64,000 nucleotides of DNA. Origin: Streptomyces sp. ACA25. Its GTDB lineage: Bacteria; Actinomycetota; Actinomycetes; Streptomycetales; Streptomycetaceae. Numbering within the stretch: position 1 is the stretch's first letter; every line of letters starts with the position of its first letter. The notes beneath the pieces were generated by a model. That model searched no databases. It saw only the letters and a list, made by a program, of their open reading frames with translations, and was not told the DNA's origin. The stretch covers positions 186,001 to 250,000 of the forward strand of contig NZ_JAQKPV010000009.1 in NCBI RefSeq assembly GCF_028200735.1, read 5' to 3'. A program made the translations under genes and the position numbers. This document shows, piece by piece, positions 49,807-57,635 of this stretch.

Positions 49807-51225
49807 TCAGAGCTGGAGGGACTTGGTCTGCAGGAACTCGGCCAGCCCGTGGGAGCCGAGCTCCCGGCCCACCCCCGACTGCTTGTAGCCGCCGAAGGGC
49901 GCCAGGGGATTGAACCGCCCGCCGTTGATGTCGACCTGGCCGGTCTCCATCCGGCGGGCGAAAGCCACCGCTTCCTCCTCGGACCCGGCCCACACCGCAC
50001 CGGCCAGTCCGTAGACCGTGCCGTTCGCGATGCGCAGCGCGTCCTCGGTGTCCTGGTACCTCAGCAGGGAGAGCACCGGCCCGAAAATCTCCTCCTGGGC
50101 AATCGTCATGTCCGGGCCGACTTCGGCGAAGACAGTGGGCCGGACGTAGTAGCCGGTGGACGGCCCGTCGGGCGCGCCGGGGCCGCCCGCCACCACGGTC
50201 GCGCCCTCCTCGGTGCCGCGGACGATGTAGCCGTTGACCCGGTCCCGCTGGGCGGCGTTGACCAGCGGGCCGAGTCGGGTGGTGTCCTGCCGGGGATCTC
50301 CGGGAACGTATGTCGCGACCGCCGCGGCGGCCCGTTCCACGGCCTCGTCGTACTGGTCGGTGTGCACCAGCATCCGGGTCCATGCGCTGCAGGTCTGACC
50401 GGAGTTGCCCATGACGTTGGCGACGCCCGTCCTGACCGCCCTGGCCAGGTCGGCGGTGGGCAGGATGACATTGGCGGACTTGCCGCCGAGCTCCAGGGCC
50501 ACCCGCTTGACCGCGCCGCCCGCCGCCGCCCCGATGCGGCGGCCGACAGCGGTGGAGCCGGTGAAGGAGATCAGGTCCAGGTCAGGATGTCCGGCCAGGG
50601 CAGCCCCCGCGACCGTGCCGCGGCCGGTGACCAGGTTGAAGACGCCGGCGGGCACCCCGGCCTGCTGGACAGCCTCCGCGAAGAGCTGGGCGACCAGCGG
50701 AGTGTCCTCCGCGGGCTTGAGCACGAGCGTGCATCCCGCGGCGAGGGCCGGCGCGGCCTTCGCGACGATCTGGTGGAGCGGGTAGTTCCACGGCGTGATG
50801 GCGCCCACCACTCCCACGGGTTCCTGGAACACCCGGGAGTTGCCGACCCGCTCCTCGAAGGGGAACTCCGCGGCGATCCCGGCGTAGCTGCCGGCCACCG
50901 CTACGGGCACTCCCGCGTGCACCTTCCGGGAGAAGCCGATCGGCGAGCCCAGCTCGGCGGTGACGGTTTCGGCGATCTCCTCCTGCCGGGCGGCGAGTGC
51001 GTCACGCAGCGCCGCGATGCGCGCGGCCCGCTCCCCGGGGGCGGTGGCCGCCCACCCGGGGAGGGCCGCACGGGCCGCTTGCACCGCCGCGTCCACGTCC
51101 TCCGCGGTCCCGGCCGGCACCGCCCCGATGACCTGTTCGGTCGCCGGATTCCGTACGTCGATCACATCGGTGCCGACGGCCGGCCGCCAGCCGCCGTCGA
51201 TGAACATTCCGTCGTGTGGCTGCAT
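49807..51225 (-). CDS. NAD(P)-dependent aldehyde dehydrogenase
   Basis: The 472-residue protein reads VGVVGAITPWNYPLHQIVAKAAPALAAGCTLVLKPAEDTPL, LISFTGSTAVGRRIGAAAGGAVKRVALELGGKSANVILP with the general-base glutamate in LELGGKS, and VMGNSGQTCSAWTRMLV with the nucleophile cysteine in GQTCSA. Substrate is not determined. It starts at the ATG 51223-51225, which fits a leaderless transcript: CTGACA and TAGTTT are 17 bases apart and TAGTTT ends six bases before the ATG. The AACTAGC operator covers this promoter. It is the first gene of the operon with the alcohol dehydrogenase. Confidence 0.9.
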   Translation of the reverse strand: MQPHDGMFIDGGWRPAVGTDVIDVRNPATEQVIGAVPAGTAEDVDAAVQAARAALPGWAATAPGERAARIAALRDALAARQEEIAETVTAELGSPIGFSRKVHAGVPVAVAGSYAGIAAEFPFEERVGNSRVFQEPVGVVGAITPWNYPLHQIVAKAAPALAAGCTLVLKPAEDTPLVAQLFAEAVQQAGVPAGVFNLVTGRGTVAGAALAGHPDLDLISFTGSTAVGRRIGAAAGGAVKRVALELGGKSANVILPTADLARAVRTGVANVMGNSGQTCSAWTRMLVHTDQYDEAVERAAAAVATYVPGDPRQDTTRLGPLVNAAQRDRVNGYIVRGTEEGATVVAGGPGAPDGPSTGYYVRPTVFAEVGPDMTIAQEEIFGPVLSLLRYQDTEDALRIANGTVYGLAGAVWAGSEEEAVAFARRMETGQVDINGGRFNPLAPFGGYKQSGVGRELGSHGLAEFLQTKSLQL

Positions 51226-51231
51226 ACGCAC

Positions 51232-51250
51232 AAACTAGCGCCGCTAGTTT
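51232..51250. promoter_or_regulatory. TetR operator AAACTAGC-GCC-GCTAGTTT at the aldehyde dehydrogenase promoter
   Basis: Perfect 8-3-8 inverted repeat overlapping the spacer and -10 (TAGTTT) of the leaderless aldehyde dehydrogenase promoter. It matches the TetR-gene operator at 47880-47896 in both arms (AACTAGC/GCTAGTT). Confidence 0.72.
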
Positions 51251-51426
51251 GAGGTGTCAGCAACGAGGGGGGTGCCGTGTCTCACTTCCGGCCCGCCTCC
51301 CTCTTCGGGCACCCTCTTCCCGCAGCCCGGCCGAGGGCCCGCCCGGAGCGCCCGCTGCCGGGCGGCCGGGGCCGGTGAGGCCACGGCCGGTGCCGGGGCG
51401 GTGACGTACAAGCGGGGGTCGTTCAT
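51244..51426 (-). CDS. Possible small protein of unknown function
   Basis: An ATG at 51424-51426 is preceded by a strong GGAGGTGG and opens 60 codons (MNDPRLYVTAPAPAVASPAPAARQ... ending VADTSN). The sequence is proline/alanine/arginine-rich with a single cysteine and shows no family. Its stop lies inside the aldehyde dehydrogenase operator, and it shares the strand with the aldehyde dehydrogenase, so it may be chance frame. I list it because of the ribosome binding site only. Confidence 0.3.
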   Translation of the reverse strand: MNDPRLYVTAPAPAVASPAPAARQRALRAGPRPGCGKRVPEEGGGPEVRHGTPLVADTSN

Positions 51427-51608
51427 CGGCCACCTCCGAGGAATCGCCGGCCCTCTGGCCGGGGAGGACACGGGCGACCCGGCGGGCCACCAGGAATCGG
51501 GCGGTTGCCCGAAAGATAACCCGAGGGCGTGAACGAGGGGCACGTCCACCGCGCGGATGCGCCCGTGCGCCTCTGCCGCAGCCTCCGCAGCTGTGAGAGC
51601 AAGGGGGG

Positions 51609-52946
51609 ATGTCACCACGCCGCGCCCCCAACGATCTGCTGCGCGGGCTCCTGCGAGAGGCCGGCTGGACCCAGGAGCGCCTGGCCCGCGCGGTCAACAC
51701 CCTGGGCGGTGAGACAGGCCTCGCACTGCGATACGACCGCACGGCTGTCGCCCACTGGCTGGCCGGCACCGAGCCGCGGGCCCCGGTCCCGAGCCTCGTC
51801 GCGGAGGCTCTGTCCCGGCGCACCGGGCGGCTCGTCCGCCCGGAGACCGCGGGCTTCGAGGCGGCAACCCCTGAGCCGGGAACTCAGGACCCGGTCGGCC
51901 GCTTCCTCGCCCTGTCCCGTTCCACCGCGGATCCCCACTGCCGCGAGCCGCTCCAGCGGCCCTACCGGGCCCTCGACGCGGCAGTGCCCGCACTCCCCGC
52001 TCGGCAGCCGGCGCGGCAACCCGGCGGCGGGCCCGTCCCCCACCGCGAGACCGTCCTCGCCCTGCACGACACCGCCCGGCGCTTCGCCGCCTCGTTCAAC
52101 GCTCACGGCGGCCGGCCCGACCGGAGCACGCTCTCCGCCCACCTTGCCGGTGAGGTGTTCCCGCTGCTGCGCTCCCCCGGACTCGGGCCGGTGCGCCGCG
52201 AGCTGATGACGGCTGCCTCCCGGCTGGCCTTCCTGCTCGCCCGGATGTACCAGGACGGGCTGCGGCAGGGGCTTGCCCAGCAGTACTTCACCTGCGCCCA
52301 CCTGCTGGCCGCGGAGGCCGGGGACCGGCAGACCTGGAGCGTGGTGCTGCGGGCGATGAGCACCCAGGCGGAGCGGCTCGGCCAGCTGCCCTCCGCCCTC
52401 CGGCTCGCCGAGGCCGCAGCAGGGGCCGCGCCGGCCCGGCCCCCGGCCCAGCAGGCTTACGTACAGGCGCAGCTCGCCGTCGTCCTGGGCCGGGTCGGTG
52501 ACCGGCGCGGTGCCCTGGCCGCGATCTCCGGCGCGGAACATGCCACCGAGCGGGCGAGCGGTGCCGCCGGCCCGTTCGCCGCCTACCCGGAGGCGGCTCT
52601 GCACTTCCAGGTCTCGCGCGCCCTCGATGCGCTGGGGGACATGTCCGGCGCCTTGGCCGCGCTGCACCGGTCCACCGCGGCCCGGGCGGACACCGACGTG
52701 CGGGGGCGGGCGCTGACCCACGCACGGTCCGCGGAACTGCTCCTGCGCACCGGCCGTCTGGACGAGGCGTGCGCCGCCTGGCTGCGCTTGACGCACAGCC
52801 CGGTGGGGCTGCGCTCCGGGGAGGTGGAGGACGCCCTGCGCCGGATGTGCCGGATGCTGCACCCGCACCGCAGGCGCCGGGGGGTGGCCGGGCTGCTGGC
52901 CCGTGCCCGGGCACGGGCGGAACGGGTACCCGGCGGGGGCTGCTGA
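51609..52946 (+). CDS. XRE-type helix-turn-helix protein with TPR-like repeats
   Basis: The 445-residue protein begins MSPRRAPNDLLRGLLREAGWTQERLARAVNTLGGETGLALRYDRTAVAHWLAGTEPRAPVPSLVAEALSRRTGR, a Cro/C1-like helix-turn-helix. A proline-rich linker and then alanine-rich helical repeats follow (RRELMTAASRLAFLLARMYQDGLRQGLAQQYFTCAHLLAAEAGDRQTWSVVLRAMSTQAERLG; LHFQVSRALDALGDMSGALAALHRSTAARADTDVRGRALTHARSAELLLRTGRLDEACAAWL) that fold as tetratricopeptide repeats. This architecture resembles NsdA-type regulators of Streptomyces development and antibiotic production; target genes are not known. It converges with the TetR of the beta-helix operon. Confidence 0.8.
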   Translation: MSPRRAPNDLLRGLLREAGWTQERLARAVNTLGGETGLALRYDRTAVAHWLAGTEPRAPVPSLVAEALSRRTGRLVRPETAGFEAATPEPGTQDPVGRFLALSRSTADPHCREPLQRPYRALDAAVPALPARQPARQPGGGPVPHRETVLALHDTARRFAASFNAHGGRPDRSTLSAHLAGEVFPLLRSPGLGPVRRELMTAASRLAFLLARMYQDGLRQGLAQQYFTCAHLLAAEAGDRQTWSVVLRAMSTQAERLGQLPSALRLAEAAAGAAPARPPAQQAYVQAQLAVVLGRVGDRRGALAAISGAEHATERASGAAGPFAAYPEAALHFQVSRALDALGDMSGALAALHRSTAARADTDVRGRALTHARSAELLLRTGRLDEACAAWLRLTHSPVGLRSGEVEDALRRMCRMLHPHRRRRGVAGLLARARARAERVPGGGC

Positions 52947-52980
52947 CCGGGTGCCCGGCCGCTCCCCGGCCGCGCTGAGC

Positions 52981-53008
52981 GGGTGAGGCCGGCGGCCCGG
53001 CCTCACCC
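52981..53008. terminator. Hairpin between XRE/TPR gene and TetR gene
   Basis: Twelve-base perfect arms (GGGTGAGGCCGG / CCGGCCTCACCC) with a 4-base loop, between convergent genes. Confidence 0.65.
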
Positions 53009-53032
53009 TCGGGATCACCGCGGACCTCCTCG

Positions 53033-53647
53033 TCACTGCCGGTCGAGCACGTCGGCCAGGTAGGTGCGCAGCAGCGCCCGGGTCTCGGCGATGAGCGCCT
53101 GGTCGCCCTCCGGGTCGGTGCGGAACGCGAGACCCAGCAGCGCGTCAGCCGCGTGCACGCCGACCAGGCAGGCCAGCGCGAGCCGGCCACCGGACGGGTC
53201 CCGTCCCAGGTGGCCCGTCAGCAGGCCGTGCAACTGCTCGGCGACCCGCCGGTTGACCTCTCCGGTGTCCCGGCCGTCCGGCGGCCCGAAGTCGAGAAGG
53301 ATGAAGCCGGGTACGGTGCGCTTCATGTCGACGTACGTGTCGAAGCACACGTCGAGCCCGGCACGCCAGCCGTCGCCGGGAAGCCCTCGCAGCCGGTTCT
53401 CCACCTGTGCGGTGTAAGCGTCCAGGTTGCGCCGGGCGAGGGCTTCGGCCATGGCCCGCTTGTCCGCGAAGAAGCGGTACACCGAACCGATCGGAACGTC
53501 CGCCCGGACGGCGACCCCCCGCGTGGTCAGAGCCTCGTATCCGCTCTCGTCCAGAACCCGGGCGCAGGCGTCCAGGATCCGGTCGAGCCGGTCGGCGCTG
53601 CGCTGCTGCACGGGTCTCCGGCGCAAGGAGGATGAAGGGCTCTGCAC
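53033..53647 (-). CDS. TetR family transcriptional regulator, last gene of the beta-helix operon
   Basis: The 204-residue protein from the GTG at 53647 reads RRRPVQQRSADRLDRILDACARVLDESGYEALTTRGVAVRADVPIGSVYRFFADKRAMAEALARRNLDAYTAQV, a TetR helix-turn-helix, followed by a C-terminal ligand domain with VPGFILLDFGPPDGRDTGEVNRRVAEQLHGLLTGHLGR. The gene starts 17 bases after the stop of the membrane protein, so it is most likely co-transcribed as fourth gene. It may control the operon by feedback; the ligand is unknown. The longer frame upstream is not coding. Confidence 0.85.
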   Translation of the reverse strand: MQSPSSSLRRRPVQQRSADRLDRILDACARVLDESGYEALTTRGVAVRADVPIGSVYRFFADKRAMAEALARRNLDAYTAQVENRLRGLPGDGWRAGLDVCFDTYVDMKRTVPGFILLDFGPPDGRDTGEVNRRVAEQLHGLLTGHLGRDPSGGRLALACLVGVHAADALLGLAFRTDPEGDQALIAETRALLRTYLADVLDRQ

Positions 53648-53664
53648 GGGTCCATCCTGCCCGG

Positions 53665-54969
53665 TCAGCCGAGGAAGAGCAGCGTCAGGCCACCCAGGGT
53701 GTAGCACATCATCAGCACGAGCAGCGGAATCTGACCGGCGAGAGCCCGCTCGGCCGGGAAGTGACGCACCGCCCGGTCGTGGGCGGCGACCACTCCCCCG
53801 ACATGGCCGAGCACGATCGCCAGGACCTGCGTCGCGGCAACCGTGCCGGCGCCCGGAAGCGCGGCGGACGCCGGGACAGCAGTGCCGGCGCCGGTGGCGA
53901 ACGGGTCGGCGAGCAGCACGACGGTGCGCGGGGCCTCGGACAGCAGCAGCGTGAGGTAGTGCGCGATCAGGTACCCGACCGCGACCGGGACCAGGGCGTG
54001 GGCGAACAGGCCCGGCAGGTCGCCGGTCCGTCCGGCGATCCGCCGGGCGGCCGTGGTGCACGCGCCGTGCACCAGCGCGACCAGGGCGATGGTGGCCAGC
54101 AGGCCGAGCGTGCGGATCAGCGTGGGGTCCAGTGGGCCGGACTGCACGGTCCGCACCCACAGCGGCGCACTGGTGAAGCCGTCGTAGCCGGTGGCGCCGA
54201 GCAGCACACAGACGGTCGCGGTCAGTCCGGGGACGCGGGGAATGGCGTCGAGTCCGTGGAACGGGAGGCGCAGCACCAGCCGGCCGTCGTGGCGGCGGCC
54301 GAGCGGGGCGAGGCTGCCGATGAGGGCGGAGTAGACGGTGAAGGCGTCGCAGCGGTCGAACCATCGGTCGCCGTAGCGGGCCGCTCCGGCGAGCTGGGCG
54401 AGGCTGTAGCCCACCAGGAACGCCGCGACGGTGGCCGGTGCGGTGGCGTCCGGGGAGGCCAGCTCGGTCCAGGCGTAGGCGAGCAGCCCTGCGGCAGCGG
54501 GCCAGTGGCCGAGCCCGTCCGGCAGTTCCCGGCGGCCCGCGGAGGCGTCCCGTCCCGTGGCGCGGCAGGCCAGGGCGTGCAGGGTGCGCAACGGGTCGAG
54601 CAGCCGCCATACCGGGCCGAGCAGCAGCGACACGGGGACGAGGCCGGCCCAGAGCACCGCGTACAGCAGTCCCGGGGCGGGGTTCGCCTGCGGGTCGGGG
54701 CTGCCGAAGAGGGCTGCGGCCAGTGTGAGGAGGTAGGCGGCCAGGCCGAGGGCGCGCAGCAGCTTGCGGGTGAGAGGGGCGTCCGCCGCGCGCTGGAGGG
54801 CCGGCGGCAGGGGGCGTCCGGCCAGGTCTCCACGGAACCGCGAGCGGGACCACAGGAGGCCGAGCGCCAGGAAGGAGACCAGCAGGGCGGCGAAAGCACC
54901 GGCGAAGGCGTAGAACGGGGAGAGCGGCAGGTCGTGCTGTCCGCCGATGCCGTGGGCGATCGGCGTCAC
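53665..54969 (-). CDS. Polytopic membrane protein in the beta-helix/cupredoxin operon
   Basis: The 434-residue protein starts at a GTG overlapping the lipoprotein stop (GTGA, 54966-54969). It has about ten hydrophobic segments, for instance LSPFYAFAGAFAALLVSFLALGLLW, LLRALGLAAYLLTLAAALFG, LLYAVLWAGLVPVSLLLGPVWRLL, IRTLGLLATIALVALVHGACTT, AHALVPVAVGYLIAHYLTLLL and a final IPLLVLMMCYTLGGLTLLFLG. Loops carry charged HY, DRW and HGL segments. I do not recognise a family and see no ATPase or transport motif. Co-translation with a cupredoxin-like lipoprotein and a beta-helix protein suggests a shared envelope role. Confidence 0.78.
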   Translation of the reverse strand: MTPIAHGIGGQHDLPLSPFYAFAGAFAALLVSFLALGLLWSRSRFRGDLAGRPLPPALQRAADAPLTRKLLRALGLAAYLLTLAAALFGSPDPQANPAPGLLYAVLWAGLVPVSLLLGPVWRLLDPLRTLHALACRATGRDASAGRRELPDGLGHWPAAAGLLAYAWTELASPDATAPATVAAFLVGYSLAQLAGAARYGDRWFDRCDAFTVYSALIGSLAPLGRRHDGRLVLRLPFHGLDAIPRVPGLTATVCVLLGATGYDGFTSAPLWVRTVQSGPLDPTLIRTLGLLATIALVALVHGACTTAARRIAGRTGDLPGLFAHALVPVAVGYLIAHYLTLLLSEAPRTVVLLADPFATGAGTAVPASAALPGAGTVAATQVLAIVLGHVGGVVAAHDRAVRHFPAERALAGQIPLLVLMMCYTLGGLTLLFLG

Positions 54970-55388
54970 CGTACTTCCAGCTGGGTGAGGACGAGGCCGC
55001 TGCCGTGCGTCTCGACCTCGAACAGCCCGGTCCGGTCGGCGGTGAAGAAGAGCGTGGTCCGCTCGCCGGGGTGCAGTTCGGCGAGCCGGTCGTAGCCGTG
55101 CACGTGCACCTCGTCCGCGGTGTCTCCCGTCACGTGCAGCGTGACCTCGGCGCCCCGCGGCACAGCGGTCCGGCCGGGAGGCGGCTCGACGGTACGGCCG
55201 CTGACGGTGATCTCCATGGTGACGGAGCCCGGCCCGCCGGAGCCGGTGGCCGGCTCCGGCCCACCTGAGTCGCCGCCGCACCCGACGGCTGCCAGGCCCG
55301 CTGCGCACAGCAGGCCGGCGACGGCGACCGGACGGCGGCGGACGCCGCGCCGCACGCGTGAACCCGTCCTCCGGCGGGCCGGGTTCAC
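54966..55388 (-). CDS. Cupredoxin-like lipoprotein
   Basis: The 140-residue precursor has an arginine-rich start and a lipobox ending LAAVGCGG (Cys37). The mature domain is a beta-sandwich: VTMEITVSGRTVEPPPGRTAVPRGAEVTLHVTGDTADEVHVHGYDRLAELHPGERTTLFFTADRTGLFEVETHGSGLVLTQLEVR. VHVHGYD (His95, His97) and ETHGSG (His128) are where related small cupredoxin-type proteins put their metal ligands, but the usual cysteine ligand is missing, so a copper site is possible but unproven. Its start overlaps the stop of the beta-helix gene and its stop overlaps the start of the membrane protein, both by four bases. Confidence 0.82.
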   Translation of the reverse strand: MNPARRRTGSRVRRGVRRRPVAVAGLLCAAGLAAVGCGGDSGGPEPATGSGGPGSVTMEITVSGRTVEPPPGRTAVPRGAEVTLHVTGDTADEVHVHGYDRLAELHPGERTTLFFTADRTGLFEVETHGSGLVLTQLEVR

Positions 55389-57445
55389 GCGCCGGACACG
55401 GCGGGCTCGCGCTGCTCCGCGGCGGGCCCGGAGCGTGGAGCGGACGGTTCACGGGCGGCGACGACGACCGCCCAGACAACCCAGACCAGGCCCAGGAGAA
55501 GCTGCAGCCAGGCCGGGCTCACCGGCAGCCAGGGCACCAGCAGCACGGACTTGTCGAAGGCGTCGAGCAGGGCGAGACCACCGAGCGCGAGGGTCGTCCA
55601 GGCGAAAGCGGGCCGTGTCCCGCGCAGCGCCAGGCCGGTGCCCGTCCACCACAGGCCGAGCAGCAGGAGGGCCAGCGGTACCACGGCGGTGTGGGCCCAG
55701 GAGCCGGTCGCCCCGACGACGTTCAGCACCAGACCCGCGGCGCCGAGGGCGGCCGCCGTCGCCGCGGTCCGGCTGTGCCGCAGACGGCGCCGCCACAGCA
55801 TGCCGCCGACCGCGGCCAGGAGGACGCTGACGGCGAGCGCGAGCTGGGTCTCCACACGTTCGATGCCGCGGGCGCCGTACCAGTCGCAGCCGGCCGGCAC
55901 GGTGGCGGTGCCGATGTCGTAGCCGGCGCAGACCAGTTGGTGGGCCATCTTGGCCGGCTCGCCGATCAGCCGGTGGGAGCTGCCGGACACCTCCGTGGGG
56001 CCGTCCCCGCAGACCGGGAGTACCGGAGGGTTGCTGCTGCCGGTGCCGGACTGCCAGCAGTTGTTCCGTCCCTGGCCGTCCCACCAGGCGTCGAGCCGGT
56101 TGGGGCGGGCCTCGCCGTCCGGGGTCAGGCCGAGGACGTTGTCGTCGTAGCGGTTGCGGTGCGAGGTGTCGGCCTGCTTGCCGAGCGCGGTCTCCTCCCG
56201 GAGGAACGCGGGTGCGGAAGTGAGGTAGAACCCGGTGCGCTGGTGTCCGTACACATGGTTGCCGCGGAACAGGTTCCAGTTGCCTCCGGCGGTGATGATG
56301 CCGGTGCCGGGCGGCATGGAGACCGCCGGACAGACCACTCCGTCCTCGTAGCCCCGCTCCGCGACCGGCAGGGAGCAGGTGCCGTCCCGGACGTGACCGT
56401 AGTAGTTCTGGTTGTTGGTGTGGATCAGGTTGTTCTCGAACAGCGCGTGGTTCTGCGGCAGGCCGGGGTGTCCGGGGAAGACGCTGTCCATGGAGGCACC
56501 GGCCTGGTTGTGGTCGAACTCGTTGCCGTGCACCCACACGGAGTTACCCGCGGTGCCGGAATAGCCCACCATGTTGTGGTGGGACCGGCAGCCGGTGATC
56601 TCGATCGCGTAGCGCTCCACCTCGTATCCGTCGACTCCGGCGTTGATGTCGGAGGCGCTTCCCGGGTAGATGCCGGAGTCGCCGTTGCCGTATGCCTCGC
56701 AGCCGGTGTAGAGGCCGTTGTCGCTGGCGAAGGTGAGGAATCCGTACTCCTCGTTCCACCGGCCGGTCGCCCGGTCGATCACGAAGCCGTCGGTGGCCAG
56801 GATGTAGACCGCGTTGAACAGGGTCCGCTGGGCGGTGAGGTTGCGGAGGTAGATTCCGTGGGCCAGGTCGGCCCGGATCGCGTTGAGCTTGGTGTACCCG
56901 GCGTCGATGACGACGTCCTCGGGGCCGGCTCCGGTGCCCTCGATCTGCAGGTCCTCGATTCCGAGAACGGCGACCAGATTCTGGTTGTGCGGGCACTGGA
57001 GCTGCTGTTCCCAGGTCAGCACCTGGTACTCGGTCACCCCGAACCGGGAAGTGGGGGCGTCGAGTTCGGCGCAGGCGCCGGTGGGCTCGGCCCGGTAGGG
57101 CTCCTCGTGGTACTCCCCCGGCAGCAGCGCGATGGTCGTCCCCGGCTCCTCGACGGCGTTCACCGCCTCCTGGAGATGCCGGAATCCCTCCTCCGTACAG
57201 CGCGCGAAGAGCTGCTCGTTCCGTTCGCGCAGCGGAGCCGGGAAACCCGCGATCCGGTCGGCGAAGTCGCCCGGATCGGTCTTGCACACCAGGAGGTCGG
57301 GATCCTCCTCCCGGTACTGCGGTACGCCGTGCGTGCCGTCGGGAAAGTCCACCTCCCGTTCGTCGTGGGCAAGTGCGGGAGTGGCGCCGGTCAGGACGGC
57401 GGTCAGTGCGGCCAGAACGGTGAGGACCCTCCGGAGGCTCAGCAT
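55385..57445 (-). CDS. Secreted right-handed beta-helix protein with C-terminal membrane helices
   Basis: The 686-residue protein has a signal peptide (MLSLRRVLTVLAALTAVLTGATPALA), then a parallel beta-helix with PbH1-like turns: EDLQIEGTGAGPEDVVIDAG, GIYLRNLTAQRTLFNAVYILATDGFVIDRATGRWNEEYG, GIYPGSASDINAG, YAIEITGCRSHHNMVGYSG and HALFENNLIHTNNQNYYG. At the C-terminus four helices follow (LALAVSVLLAAVGGMLW, AALGAAGLVLNVVGATGSW, AVVPLALLLLGLWWTGTG, LLLGLVWVVWAVVVA). Beta-helix proteins include polysaccharide lyases and NosD; no catalytic set is evident. There is no ribosome binding site at the start, but TACTCT six bases before the ATG suggests a leaderless transcript. It heads a four-gene operon. 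Confidence 0.84.
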   Translation of the reverse strand: MLSLRRVLTVLAALTAVLTGATPALAHDEREVDFPDGTHGVPQYREEDPDLLVCKTDPGDFADRIAGFPAPLRERNEQLFARCTEEGFRHLQEAVNAVEEPGTTIALLPGEYHEEPYRAEPTGACAELDAPTSRFGVTEYQVLTWEQQLQCPHNQNLVAVLGIEDLQIEGTGAGPEDVVIDAGYTKLNAIRADLAHGIYLRNLTAQRTLFNAVYILATDGFVIDRATGRWNEEYGFLTFASDNGLYTGCEAYGNGDSGIYPGSASDINAGVDGYEVERYAIEITGCRSHHNMVGYSGTAGNSVWVHGNEFDHNQAGASMDSVFPGHPGLPQNHALFENNLIHTNNQNYYGHVRDGTCSLPVAERGYEDGVVCPAVSMPPGTGIITAGGNWNLFRGNHVYGHQRTGFYLTSAPAFLREETALGKQADTSHRNRYDDNVLGLTPDGEARPNRLDAWWDGQGRNNCWQSGTGSSNPPVLPVCGDGPTEVSGSSHRLIGEPAKMAHQLVCAGYDIGTATVPAGCDWYGARGIERVETQLALAVSVLLAAVGGMLWRRRLRHSRTAATAAALGAAGLVLNVVGATGSWAHTAVVPLALLLLGLWWTGTGLALRGTRPAFAWTTLALGGLALLDAFDKSVLLVPWLPVSPAWLQLLLGLVWVVWAVVVAAREPSAPRSGPAAEQREPAVSGA

Positions 57446-57635
57446 GCGCCGAGAGTAGAGCAATGTTCATCTTTTGTGATCCCCGCGCGCACCGAAAGAA
57501 GATTCGCCCGGATCACCCGGCCGCCAAAGGAGAAATGCAACCGGAAGGCGGGCCGCTCCGTCGGAGTCGTTGACGCGCCCCGTATTCATTCCTATGGTTC
57601 AGTACAGGATTAGTTGAGCGGCGGGAGCTACCGAC

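Noticed and set aside
53407..55095. 562-codon plus-strand frame opposite the beta-helix operon
   Set aside because: Repetitive Gly/Gln/Arg shadow; the minus-strand genes have signal peptides, lipobox and overlaps typical of real genes.
55358..57613. 751-codon plus-strand frame opposite the beta-helix gene
   Set aside because: Shadow translation with no recognisable domain, while the reverse strand encodes a secreted beta-helix protein.
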